Positions 32,478-40,050 of a DNA stretch of 40,050 nucleotides are shown here, piece by piece. The notes below the pieces were generated by a model. That model saw nothing but the letters and a program-made list of their open reading frames with translations. It ran no database searches and was not told where the DNA came from. This DNA comes from Spirochaetaceae bacterium. GTDB lineage: Bacteria > Spirochaetota > Spirochaetia > Treponematales > Rectinemataceae. Both the position numbers and the translations under genes were made by a program. The number at the start of each line of letters is the position of its first letter. The stretch's first letter is position 1. Location: positions 1 through 40,050 of the forward strand of contig JANYKC010000038.1 in assembly GCA_025358255.1 (NCBI GenBank). The letters are read 5' to 3'.

Positions 32478-33102
32478 GCCCTGCGCGCGACGCCTGCTTT
32501 TCCTTCTTGTCGCTTCGGCCTTGCTGTCGTCCTCCTGTGTCGAGGTCAAGGCCGATCTCGCCGTCGCGCGGGACGGTTCGGGCAAGCTCAAGCTGCGCTA
32601 TGCGGTCTCGAAAATGGCGCTTTCCCTCGACGCGCTCCTCGCGGAAAACCCCTTCTTGCCCTTCCCTCTCACTCGAAAGGACTGGGATGCGGCGGCTTCG
32701 ATCGCGGTCGGCACCAGGATAGACTCATGGTCCCAGAACGAGGGAAGGGACGACCTCATCACCGAGGCCGATATCAGCTTCGCCTCGATGGGAGCATTGG
32801 CTGCATTCATCGACCCAAAAGGCGCAAGGGCCAGCTACGGCTTGAGCGGATCCCTGAACAGCTTGAGCTTCCTGCTCTGGCCTGGCTTGTCCGGCAAGAC
32901 CTCCCTCGATCCGGACCTGTCTAAGGTGATCAAGGCCGCTTTCTCTCCGTATTCAATCGACCTGACCATCAAGCTGCCTCGCGCCGCAGCTTCGGCCGGC
33001 ATTGGCTCCCTCGGCAAGGAGACCGGTACAGTTCAATTCGCCCGTTCCCTGGCAGACCTCGCCGCCAGCCCCCTTCCGCTCGTCTGGGAAATCCGGTGGT
33101 AG
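32449..33102 (+). CDS. Lipoprotein of unknown function
   Basis: A 217-residue predicted lipoprotein. The signal has a basic N-terminus, a hydrophobic core LLFLLVASALL and a lipobox ending SSSC at C30. The mature part is alpha/beta with no motif I recognise (VEVKADLAVARDGSGKLKLRYAV, ending PLPLVWEIRW). ATG at 32449 lies inside the DUF503 gene and has AAGGTG upstream. It is followed 25 bases later by a second, broken lipoprotein gene. Conservation in other spirochaetes is likely but unproven. Confidence 0.78.
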   Translation: MRRSIPRHTKPCARRLLFLLVASALLSSSCVEVKADLAVARDGSGKLKLRYAVSKMALSLDALLAENPFLPFPLTRKDWDAAASIAVGTRIDSWSQNEGRDDLITEADISFASMGALAAFIDPKGARASYGLSGSLNSLSFLLWPGLSGKTSLDPDLSKVIKAAFSPYSIDLTIKLPRAAASAGIGSLGKETGTVQFARSLADLAASPLPLVWEIRW

Positions 33103-33127
33103 CCTTGGTAAAAAACAAGGAGACACG

Positions 33128-34076
33128 ATGCGCCCGATGATCCTGGCTCCGCTGGCGCTCGTCTTTTCACTGGTACTGGCCTCATGTGGCAGGTTCAGGC
33201 CAAGCACTGACCCCTCCCCGACCGTCTCACGCATAACAGGGAGCGAAGCCGCAAACCTCCTCTCAAAGGCCGCTGAAGCGGTGGAAAACGGACATCTTTC
33301 CGAAGCGATTCGCGGCTATATCGGCATAGTCACGCTCTCCGAGATGCCCGGAAACGGCGCGATAGCCGACTCTGGACGTCAGGCCGCTCTGCCCTCGAGG
33401 GAATAGCCTCTCGCCTCTCGCCTCTCGATCGAAGCCGGCAATGAGTGGATCGACCTGTCAGGCAACCAGAAGCAAGACGATATTGGGGGGCTCGCCGAAG
33501 GGAAGGGTCCTTTCCCGACGGCCTATCTCTACGTGAACTCCACATCAGGCAAGGCTCCCGTGGCGGATGCGCCTGGCAAGTCTCGAAAGCGCGGGAGACC
33601 GACACTTGGGCGGTTCGGCTGGCCTGGATGCCATGGCGATGGCCTTGGCGCCCAGCCTCGGCCGCCAAGGTCTGGCGCTCACATCGCTCGATGCGGTGCG
33701 CCACGCGGACTCTTTTGCCAAAGCCGAGGACGGCGACGTGCGGGCGATCGGAGACCTTTGCGCCTTGGGACAGGGCTCCGGCCAGGAAGCGGCCTTCCTT
33801 GCCCTTCTCCATCTCGGCGCGCAGGCTCCGCGGCAAGTCGAGCTGGGCGGCAAGAAATACGCGATTTTCGGATGTGATGCGAGCGGCCGTTTCCGGATCC
33901 ATCGCCGCGACGGAAGCCTCCTCTGGTCCATTCCAGCGGTGGCGGTTCACGGCCAGGGAGGAAGCGCCGAGCTGGCCTTGGCCGATGCCTTTGACCTGGC
34001 GAGAAAAGCGCTTGGCGTATCGCTTGAAATAAACCGAAGCCTCTTGGATGCGGCCCTTTCGGCCGCTCTTCCATGA
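33128..34076 (+). pseudogene. Frameshifted lipoprotein gene (FlgT/LpoB-like C-terminal region)
   Basis: An intact start (ATG 33128, AAGGAG upstream) encodes a lipoprotein signal with LASC at C20 and a helical N-terminal segment, but the frame ends at TAG 33404. Recognisable coding continues in other frames: SALEGIASRL in frame 1 across 33388-33417, EAGNEWIDLSGNQK and TAYLYVNSTSGKAPVADAP in frame 2 up to about 33560, then frame 3 from about 33567 to 34076 (VELGGKKYAIFG, ending LLDAALSAALP). At least three indels are needed. One is a third copy of the 7-base unit CCTCTCG (33407-33427); with two copies the join reads GIASRLSIEAGNEW. The C-terminal part resembles periplasmic FlgT/LpoB-like domains. 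Decay, phase variation or sequencing error are all possible. Confidence 0.75.
33407..33427 (+). repeat. Three tandem copies of a 7-base unit CCTCTCG
   Basis: Perfect triplicate directly after the TAG that ends the first open frame of the lipoprotein pseudogene. A unit length not divisible by three switches frame with each copy gained or lost. Confidence 0.9.
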
Positions 34077-34101
34077 ACCGGGATTGCCCGGAGAGACGGC
34101 C

Positions 34102-35322
34102 TCAGCCCTTCCTTTCCTTGTCCCTCTCGCGCAGGCTTCCCTTGCCCTCCATCACGCGGGCTCGTTTCAGCTCGCCCAATCCCCGCTTCTCGATCTCGAA
34201 CATCGCCCTCTCGGCCTTTCGTCGCTTTTCGGCGGCTTCATCGAAAAGCTCGCCTTGGACGGCCCCAGCCCTTTCATCGATATTGGCGAAGCCCAGGCCG
34301 ATGAGCCGAATCTCGGTATGCCCATCCCAGGCCGAATCAAGCAAGATGAGGGCATCCGCAAAGGCCTCGGCTGCTGAACGATAAATGCCGGGCGCGGTCT
34401 TTCTCCTGGATAGGGTCGTGAAATCATGGTAGCGCAGCTTGATGAATAGGCACGATGCGGAGAGGCCTTCGAGGAAGAGCCGGTAGTACAATTCATCGGA
34501 AAGGGACATAAGGACAGATTCCAGCAGGCGCCTATCGCCTAGGTCATGGGAGAAGGTCGTTTCCGAGCTCATCGAGCGCCGGCCCGCCTCGCGGGAGAAC
34601 ATGCCGATGTCCTGGCCCCTCGACGCCGCATGGAGATACAGCCCTCCCGCCTTGCCGAAAAGCGAGACAAGCGCCGGCTCGCTCATCGCCGCAAGCTGCG
34701 CGACCGACTGGATGCCGAGCTCTGCGAAGCGCGCCTGGGTCTTCTCTCCGGCGCCCCAGAGCTTTAAAAGCGGCAGCTTGGACATGAACTCGGCCTCTTC
34801 ACCCTCCTCGACAATGACAAGCCCGTCGGGCTTCCGGAGCCCTGAGGCGATCTTGGCGACGTAGGCATTGGCGGCTGCGCCCACGGAGATGGTGAGCCCT
34901 GTCTCGGAGCGCACCTTTGCCTTGAGGGTTTCCGCGGCCTCCCGGGGGCTCCCCCAGAGCTTTTCCGTCCCCGTCATGTCCAGGAAGGCTTCGTCGATGG
35001 ACAAAGGCCGGACATCAGGAGTGAAATCCCCGAAAATGCCCATGACCTGCCTGGACATCTGCGCATAGCGATGCATGCGCACCGGCAGGAAGACCGCGGC
35101 GGGGCAGCGACGGAAAGCCTCGGAGATCGGCATGGCGGAATGGAGGCCAAAGGCGCGCGCTTCGTAGGAACAGGTGGAGACGACACCCCTTCCCCCTGGC
35201 GCGGCCCCAACGACCACGGGACGGCCACGGAATTCGGGATGGTCGAGCTGCTCGACAGAGGCGAAAAACGCGTCGAGGTCGACGTGGAAGAATATTCGCC
35301 CTGATGGCTTCGCCGAATTCAT
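34102..35322 (-). CDS. dinB: DNA polymerase IV (Y-family)
   Basis: Translesion polymerase of 406 residues. The catalytic motifs are FHVDLDAFFASVEQ near the N-terminus and SIDEAFLD in the palm, with the YEARAFGL fingers motif and helix-hairpin-helix region (LWGAGEKTQARFAELGI). The C-terminal little-finger domain is complete; the usual beta-clamp peptide could be QGELFDEA. The start is placed at 35322 (MNSAKPSGRIFFHVD); a 12-codon extension to 35358 would read through the promoter. No ribosome binding site; TATGCT ends six bases before the ATG, so the message is probably leaderless. No LexA box is recognisable. Convergent with the broken lipoprotein gene. Confidence 0.94.
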   Translation of the reverse strand: MNSAKPSGRIFFHVDLDAFFASVEQLDHPEFRGRPVVVGAAPGGRGVVSTCSYEARAFGLHSAMPISEAFRRCPAAVFLPVRMHRYAQMSRQVMGIFGDFTPDVRPLSIDEAFLDMTGTEKLWGSPREAAETLKAKVRSETGLTISVGAAANAYVAKIASGLRKPDGLVIVEEGEEAEFMSKLPLLKLWGAGEKTQARFAELGIQSVAQLAAMSEPALVSLFGKAGGLYLHAASRGQDIGMFSREAGRRSMSSETTFSHDLGDRRLLESVLMSLSDELYYRLFLEGLSASCLFIKLRYHDFTTLSRRKTAPGIYRSAAEAFADALILLDSAWDGHTEIRLIGLGFANIDERAGAVQGELFDEAAEKRRKAERAMFEIEKRGLGELKRARVMEGKGSLRERDKERKG

Positions 35323-35328
35323 CGCTTG

Positions 35329-35358
35329 AGCATAGGGAGAGCCGTCGTCGGCAGTCAA
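35329..35358 (-). promoter_or_regulatory. Promoter of dinB (leaderless type)
   Basis: TTGACT (35358-35353), 18 bases, TATGCT (35334-35329) on the minus strand, then six bases to the ATG. Confidence 0.6.
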
Positions 35359-35363
35359 TACTG

Positions 35364-35393
35364 TTTACGCTTTGCCGATAAGTAGTTTATACT
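35364..35393 (+). promoter_or_regulatory. Promoter of the 35.4 kb gene
   Basis: TTTACG (35364-35369), 18 bases, TATACT (35388-35393). Leader about 36 bases with a GAGGG ribosome binding site. Back to back with the dinB promoter. Confidence 0.6.
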
Positions 35394-35435
35394 GAAGAGG
35401 CTACACAATAAGCCTGACAGCTCCAAGGGTGAGGG

Positions 35436-36596
35436 ATGCAAGAGAGAAAAGCCGTCCTCGACCTGCCAATAAAGATCGTCCTCACCGAGGAGGGGACAAG
35501 TTTCTTTATCAGGAAGGGCAAGAGTCTCCAGAAATTCAAGCTTGCGGACAATGTCGAGGAATATGGCATCGTCCTTGACAGCGTCAGCCCGCCATCCCTC
35601 CAGCGGATGATGCTGGTGGATTATATCTCCAAGGTCGAGATCTCCAAGAGCGAGTTCCTGTCGTCCCGTCTGGAGATCATGGACCTCTCGAAACTCATCG
35701 TATACTCAGTCCTCTACCGACAATACGACTCCTACATCTTCTCCAGGGTCCTCGCCAGCGACGTGATCAAGAAATGGAACCGGCTCAATCCTGCGAATAT
35801 CATCGATGCCCGCACGCGGATCAACGACAGCTACCTCCAATCCGTCGTCAAGGACAAGGAAAAGGACTTGCAGGAGATCCGCCAGCAGATCCTGACTCCA
35901 ATGCACGCCTTCATCAGCAAGAACGCGTCCCTCCTGCCCGAAGAGAAAAACGTCCAGCTCCTCCTCTCGGAGAAATTCCTCAACAACCTGCGCCCCTTCA
36001 CCTGGTTCATCGTCGCCAAATTCAAGGGATCTGACGGTTATGACCAACTACTCAAGGATATCCGTACATCCCTCGCCGAATACATGGAGAAGTCCAAGAT
36101 AGCCGAATTTGTCTCCTTGATGGTGATGGAGCTCGCGATGAACGCCGAGAACTCCAACATGAAGCGGGAGGCCAAGTCCATCTTCAAGGGCACCGTGGAC
36201 ATGAACGCGGTCCTTTTTGACCAGAACATCCGCAAGCAGGTCCTCGAATCGCTCGCCAAACGGGATGACCTTGTCTACCTCTCATGGAAAATCGGCTCCC
36301 GCAATGCCTCGATAGGCACCCAAGGGAGGCTGCAGGTCACCCTCTACAACAGGGAATCGGAATACCGGAATGCCAAGGAGGCGTTTGACGAGAAAAAGAA
36401 CGCCGACCTCAGGAAGAAAAGCCTCATCGACTTCTATCGCGAACTCTCCGCTGACGAGGCCAACACCGAGCTGGGCCTCTACTACCTCTCCTACCTTTCC
36501 GAAGCCTGCGAGAAGGTGAACATCAAGTTCGAAGCGCTGGTGAACCAGATCCCCGGATCGGACCTGACCGTGATCACGCTCTCTCTGAGCCTCTAG
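35436..36596 (+). CDS. Unknown protein with a degenerate GHKL-ATPase-like C-terminus
   Basis: A 386-residue cytosolic protein with no signal or membrane helix. Residues 1-220 are mostly charged and helical, with a probable coiled coil near 135-155 (VVKDKEKDLQEIRQQ). From about 220 the layout resembles a histidine-kinase-type ATPase domain: VMELAMNAEN (230-239) like an N-box, LVYLSWKIGSR then LQVTLYNRE in the place of the G1 strand, TELGLYYLSYLSEACEK (344-360) like the G2 helix, and a final strand LTVITLSLSL. The D-x-G-x-G nucleotide motif is missing, so ATP binding is doubtful. ATG at 35436 has GAGGG upstream. No kinase or anti-sigma partner is adjacent. The fold is my inference from motif order. 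Confidence 0.72.
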   Translation: MQERKAVLDLPIKIVLTEEGTSFFIRKGKSLQKFKLADNVEEYGIVLDSVSPPSLQRMMLVDYISKVEISKSEFLSSRLEIMDLSKLIVYSVLYRQYDSYIFSRVLASDVIKKWNRLNPANIIDARTRINDSYLQSVVKDKEKDLQEIRQQILTPMHAFISKNASLLPEEKNVQLLLSEKFLNNLRPFTWFIVAKFKGSDGYDQLLKDIRTSLAEYMEKSKIAEFVSLMVMELAMNAENSNMKREAKSIFKGTVDMNAVLFDQNIRKQVLESLAKRDDLVYLSWKIGSRNASIGTQGRLQVTLYNRESEYRNAKEAFDEKKNADLRKKSLIDFYRELSADEANTELGLYYLSYLSEACEKVNIKFEALVNQIPGSDLTVITLSLSL

Positions 36597-36725
36597 CGCA
36601 GCGCCGGCGGAAATGGCGACGCCCCTCGCCGCGAAAGTACCATTTAGTATCTTTTATTTCCTTGCCTCCCCGGGGATTCCCCGCCTCGCGACGCCGTTGG
36701 GACAGCTGGGGAACCTCCGCATTCC

Positions 36726-36754
36726 TTGACAGAGACAGGAGTTTGCTATAGCTT
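36726..36754 (+). promoter_or_regulatory. Promoter of ppdK
   Basis: TTGACA (36726-36731), 17 bases, TAGCTT (36749-36754), the same -10 as rpmF. The rest of the gap 36597-36725 holds a short palindrome CGGGG-ATT-CCCCG (36671-36683) and nothing else I recognise. Confidence 0.7.
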
Positions 36755-36808
36755 TAGGCGGTAACAGGATTTCCCGATCTTCACAAAGCAGTACGGAGGA
36801 ATAGCTCG

Positions 36809-39775
36809 ATGGCCAAGACAAAGTTCGTCTATCAGTTCGGCGCAGGCGTCACGGAAAGCGACGTGACAAGCAAGGACATTCTCGGCGGCAAGGGTTCCGG
36901 TCTCATGGAGATGACCAAGATAGGCCTTCCCGTTCCTGCTGGCTTCACCATCGGCATCCCCGCCTGCGAGGAATACTACAAGTCCGGCCGGAAACTTCCG
37001 AAGAGCATCGTCGGCGAAGTCAAGATCGCTGTCGCCAAGCTCGAGAAGACGGCCGGCAAGAAGCTCGGCGACTCGAAGGATCCCCTCCTTGTCTCCGTCC
37101 GCTCCGGTGCTGCCCGCTCGATGCCCGGCATGCTCGAGACCATCCTCAATCTCGGGCTCAACGACAAGTCCGTAGAGGGACTCGCCGCGAGGACGGGCAA
37201 TCCCCGCTTCGCCTATGATTCCTATCGCCGCTTCATCCAGATGTACTCCACCACCGCCATGGGCCTCTCCAAGGAACCCATGGAGGAGATGCTCTCCGCG
37301 ATGAAGAAGTCCGTCGGCGTCAAGAATGACACCGAGCTCTCCGCGGACAACCTCAAGGAGCTCTGCGAGAAGTTCAAAGCTTTTTACAGATCCAAGAAAG
37401 GCGCTTCCTTTCCCCAGGATCCGATGGAGCAGCTTTGGGGCGCCATCGACGCCGTCTTCGATTCCTGGGAAGCCGACAAGTCGGTGACCTATCGCCGCGT
37501 CGAGAAGATCACCGACCTCAAGGGCACGGCGGTCAACGTGGTCCAGATGGTCTTCGGGAACAAGGGCGACAACTCCGGCACCGGCGTATGCTTCACTCGC
37601 GACCCGAACAGCGGCACCAACGAATTCTACGGTGACTGCCTCATCAACGCCCAAGGCGAGGACGTCGTGGCCGGCATCCGCACCCCAATGAAGCTGATCG
37701 AGCTCGAGACCCGCCTGCCCAAGGCCTACAAGCAGCTTTGCCAGGTCCGCAAGACCCTTGAGAAGAACTTCAAGGAGATGCAGGATCTCGAGTTCACCAT
37801 CGAGGACGAGAAGCTCTACATGCTCCAGTGCCGGACCGGCAAGCGCCTGCCCGCGGCCGCGTTCAAGATCGCCGTCGACATGGTCGCGGAAGGTCTTATC
37901 ACCAAGGCCGAGGCCATCGCCCGTATAACGCCCGAGCAGATCGAGGGCGTCTTCTATCCCATCATCGACGTTGCCCTGGTAGGCCCCGCCAAGCTCAAGG
38001 AACTCAAGATCGCGACCGGCATAGACGCCGTCCCCGGTTCCGCCACCGGGAAGCTCTGCTTCACGGCAGCCGAGACCGAAGCGCGCGCCGCCAAGGGCGA
38101 AAAGGTCATCCTCCTCCGCAAGGAGACCTCCCCCGAGGACGTCGGTGGCATGCACGCCGCCCAGGGCATCCTCACCGCCACCGGCGGCAAGACTTCCCAC
38201 GCGGCCGTTGTGGCGCGTGGCTGGGGCAAGTGCTGCATAGTCGGCTGCGAGGCCCTCGACATCGACGAGAAGGCCCGGACCCTCAGGGTCGGCGAAAAGA
38301 CCTTGCGGGAAGGCGACGAAGTCACCCTCAACGGCACGACCGGCGAGGTCTTCCTCACCTCACTGCCCCTCAAAAAGCCCGAGCAGACCAAGGAATACAA
38401 GACCCTCCTTGGCTGGTGCGACGAGATCAGGACCCTCAAGGTCCGCACGAACGCCGACACCCCCTATGACGCGCAGAAAGCCGTGGAGCTTGGAGCCGAA
38501 GGCATCGGTCTTTGCCGGACCGAGCACATGTTCTTCGACACCGAGGAGCGCCGCCTGGCCATCCAGGAGATGATCGTCGCCGAGAACCTCGAGACCAGGA
38601 AGAAGGCCCTCAATCGCCTCCTTCCTTTCCAGCGCGGCGACTTCAAGGGCATCTTCAAGGCGATGGACGGCAAGCCCGTCACCATCCGCCTCATCGATCC
38701 CCCCCTCCACGAGTTCACCCCGAAGGATGACGCTGGAGTCAACAAGCTCGCCAAGGTCACCGGGCTTTCCCCCGAGAAGATAAGGCAGCGCTGTGACCAG
38801 CTCCACGAATCCAACCCGATGCTCGGACACCGCGGCTGCCGCCTGACGATCACCTATCCCGAGATCCTTGACATGCAGGTCACGGCCATCATCGAAGCCG
38901 CTGTCGAGTGCGCGAAGACCGGCATCGTGGTCAGCCCCGAGATCATGATCCCCCTCGTGATCGACCGGAAGGAGCTCAAGATCCTCGTCGACCAGACCAG
39001 GGCGATCGCCGACGCCATCATCAAGAAAGCCGGATCGAAGGTTACCTACCTTGTGGGAACCATGATCGAGATCCCCCGCGCCGCCCTGCTCGCCAACGAG
39101 ATCGCCGAAGTCGCCGAGTTCTTCTCCTTCGGCACAAACGACCTCACCCAGATGGCCCTCGGTCTTTCCCGCGATGACGCGGGACGCTTCCTCCCCGACT
39201 ATGTGATGTCCGAGAAGGAAGGCGGGAAGGAGATCTTCGCGAACGATCCCTTCGTCAGCCTCGACCAGTCCGGGGTCGGCCAGCTCGTCAAGATGGGCAT
39301 CGAGAAGGGTCGGAGCACCCGCAAGAACCTCAAGGTCGGCATCTGCGGCGAGCACGGCGGTGAATCCAAGTCCGTCAAGTTCTGCCATGCAGCGGGAATG
39401 AACTATGTCTCCTGCTCCCCCTACCGGGTGCCCATTGCCCGCCTCGCCGCCGCCCAGGCAGTGATCGAGGACAAGGCCGCCGCCAAGAAGGCCAAGGCCG
39501 CGGAACTGGCCAAAACCGCCAAGCCGGCGGCCAAGGCCAAGGCCAAGAAGCCTGCGGCCAAAGCCGCAAAAACTGCTCCCGAAAGGAAGCTTGCCTCGTC
39601 CAAAGCGAAAAGCGCGCCCGCCAAAACCGGAGCCACTGCAAAGCCCGTTACGAAAAAAGTCCCCCCCAAGGCCAAGCTAGCAGCCAAGCCGACAGCCAAG
39701 AAACCTGTCGCCAAGCCTGCAGCCAAGAAGGCCGCCGTGAAGCTTGCCGTCAAGGGAAGCAAGAAAACGAAATAG
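36809..39775 (+). CDS. ppdK: Pyruvate, phosphate dikinase with lysine-rich C-terminal tail
   Basis: Interconverts pyruvate, ATP and phosphate with PEP, AMP and pyrophosphate; in anaerobes it usually runs toward ATP in glycolysis. It has 988 residues, about 100 more than usual. The N-terminal nucleotide domain (GGKGSGLMEM, VRSGAARSMPGM), the phosphohistidine domain with H464 in GGKTSHAAVVARGWG, and the C-terminal PEP/pyruvate barrel (GIGLCRTEHMFF, then the catalytic cysteine of GICGEHGGE) are complete. From residue about 889 to the end runs a low-complexity Lys/Ala/Pro tail, about one third lysine, like histone H1. ATG with GGAGGA upstream. Single gene with its own promoter and terminator. The role of the tail is unknown. 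Confidence 0.96.
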   Translation: MAKTKFVYQFGAGVTESDVTSKDILGGKGSGLMEMTKIGLPVPAGFTIGIPACEEYYKSGRKLPKSIVGEVKIAVAKLEKTAGKKLGDSKDPLLVSVRSGAARSMPGMLETILNLGLNDKSVEGLAARTGNPRFAYDSYRRFIQMYSTTAMGLSKEPMEEMLSAMKKSVGVKNDTELSADNLKELCEKFKAFYRSKKGASFPQDPMEQLWGAIDAVFDSWEADKSVTYRRVEKITDLKGTAVNVVQMVFGNKGDNSGTGVCFTRDPNSGTNEFYGDCLINAQGEDVVAGIRTPMKLIELETRLPKAYKQLCQVRKTLEKNFKEMQDLEFTIEDEKLYMLQCRTGKRLPAAAFKIAVDMVAEGLITKAEAIARITPEQIEGVFYPIIDVALVGPAKLKELKIATGIDAVPGSATGKLCFTAAETEARAAKGEKVILLRKETSPEDVGGMHAAQGILTATGGKTSHAAVVARGWGKCCIVGCEALDIDEKARTLRVGEKTLREGDEVTLNGTTGEVFLTSLPLKKPEQTKEYKTLLGWCDEIRTLKVRTNADTPYDAQKAVELGAEGIGLCRTEHMFFDTEERRLAIQEMIVAENLETRKKALNRLLPFQRGDFKGIFKAMDGKPVTIRLIDPPLHEFTPKDDAGVNKLAKVTGLSPEKIRQRCDQLHESNPMLGHRGCRLTITYPEILDMQVTAIIEAAVECAKTGIVVSPEIMIPLVIDRKELKILVDQTRAIADAIIKKAGSKVTYLVGTMIEIPRAALLANEIAEVAEFFSFGTNDLTQMALGLSRDDAGRFLPDYVMSEKEGGKEIFANDPFVSLDQSGVGQLVKMGIEKGRSTRKNLKVGICGEHGGESKSVKFCHAAGMNYVSCSPYRVPIARLAAAQAVIEDKAAAKKAKAAELAKTAKPAAKAKAKKPAAKAAKTAPERKLASSKAKSAPAKTGATAKPVTKKVPPKAKLAAKPTAKKPVAKPAAKKAAVKLAVKGSKKTK

Positions 39776-39795
39776 CCTCCGCCTTCTGGCGGCAA

Positions 39796-39832
39796 TAAAA
39801 AGGGCGAGGCAGGAATGCCTCGCCCTTTTTTT
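39796..39832 (+). terminator. Rho-independent terminator of ppdK, probably bidirectional
   Basis: Arms AGGGCGAGGC (39801-39810) and GCCTCGCCCT (39817-39826) around AGGAAT, flanked by A4 before and seven T in all after (39826-39832). The A-run on the left gives a T-run for the opposite strand. Confidence 0.92.
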
Positions 39833-39902
39833 CATCATGTGCCCGGACCTGCCAAGGCATGAAGACCTTTCGCCTAGCCGATGAATCCCTGGGACAATGG
39901 TG

Positions 39903-40050
39903 TCAGATGGTAACCGTCAATTCTTCCACACCCACGTCGCGCCGGGCTTGCGAACGGAGGTGGCGGAAATCGGTCAGGCTTGCTGACTGGCGATCGGGAT
40001 AGAAGCGAGGGAAATACGGGCGTCTTCGGCTGTCAGCTCATGGAAGGTAG
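39903..40050 (-). other. Possible C-terminal end of a minus-strand gene entering from the right, frame broken
   Basis: Two minus-strand frames each look protein-like but are short. One, open to the window edge, reads HELTAEDARISLASIP and stops at 39974. The other reads DRQSASLTDFRHLRSQARR and ends GVEELTVTI at 39903. Joined by a one-base shift near 39990 they would make a smooth C-terminus. This may be a frameshift, a sequencing error or chance. The terminator on its left would fit a gene end here. No family is recognised. Confidence 0.3.

Noticed and set aside
34102..35430. LexA-type SOS box controlling dinB
   Set aside because: No CTG-N10-CAG or GAAC-N4-GTTC palindrome is present near the dinB promoter.
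36671..36683. Palindrome CGGGG-ATT-CCCCG as a terminator of the 35.4 kb gene
   Set aside because: Only five base pairs with no T-run; too weak to call.
36746..38200. Long minus-strand open frame (484 codons) opposite ppdK
   Set aside because: It mirrors the codon pattern of ppdK, has no ribosome binding site and no recognisable domain. The high GC makes long antisense frames common.
1..40050. CRISPR arrays, insertion sequences, prophage or integration sites
   Set aside because: No regularly spaced repeats, transposase, integrase or phage genes are visible. Gene content is core chromosomal throughout.

Overview
The window is a GC-rich chromosomal segment with no sign of phage, insertion sequence, plasmid or CRISPR. 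Almost everything is packed housekeeping and envelope gene content. I infer a spirochaete of the Treponema/Spirochaeta group. The reasons are loose spirochaete-style lipoprotein signals (FSSC, SSSC, LASC), the rpmF-acpP-rnc and tig-clpP-clpX-lon clusters, a pyrophosphate-dependent glycolysis enzyme (PPDK), a FemX-like enzyme and several long envelope proteins of unknown function. This placement is by gene content and style only; no database search was possible.

Layout. 1-5.3 kb: a secreted DOMON-like protein, msrC and gltX, a HIT hydrolase, thiamine pyrophosphokinase and the CCA-adding enzyme. 5.3-7.1 kb (minus strand): rnc, acpP, rpmF and coaD. 7.2-10.3 kb: lnt, a small unknown protein and the radical SAM member of the AmmeMemoRadiSam set. 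10.4-11.05 kb: five tRNA genes (His, Arg, Lys, Leu, Gly), none encoding its CCA end, closed by a clear terminator. 11.1-16.8 kb: the proteolysis operon tig-clpP-clpX-lon. 16.8-20.65 kb: a TPP riboswitch and the thiamine transporter thiBPQ. 20.65-23.5 kb: a sigma-54 activator divergent from the AmmeMemoRadiSam B and A genes. 23.5-27.0 kb: metG and a FemX-like gene. 27.0-34.1 kb: envelope genes, namely a 1337-residue outer-membrane-like protein, a voltage-sensor-like membrane protein without a pore, a DUF503 protein, a lipoprotein and a broken lipoprotein gene. 34.1-39.8 kb: dinB, a protein with a degenerate GHKL-ATPase look, and ppdK with a 100-residue lysine/alanine tail. The last 200 bases hold only an uncertain gene end.

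How it works together. Thiamine uptake (riboswitch-controlled thiBPQ) and thiamine activation (tpk) are both here, so the cell probably scavenges thiamine. The CCA enzyme is needed by every tRNA gene in the window. The three AmmeMemoRadiSam proteins A, B and the radical SAM enzyme are all present but in two places about 12 kb apart.

The most unusual signal is regulatory. In eight genes (tpk, cca, coaD, lnt, amrB, metG, the giant envelope gene, dinB) a promoter -10 element lies only 6-9 bases before the start codon and there is no Shine-Dalgarno sequence, which predicts leaderless mRNAs. Other genes in the window have normal 28-63 base leaders, most of them with a ribosome binding site. Other strong points are the pore-less voltage-sensor protein, the histone-H1-like tail on PPDK, the degenerate GHKL protein and the lipoprotein gene broken around three copies of a 7-base repeat.
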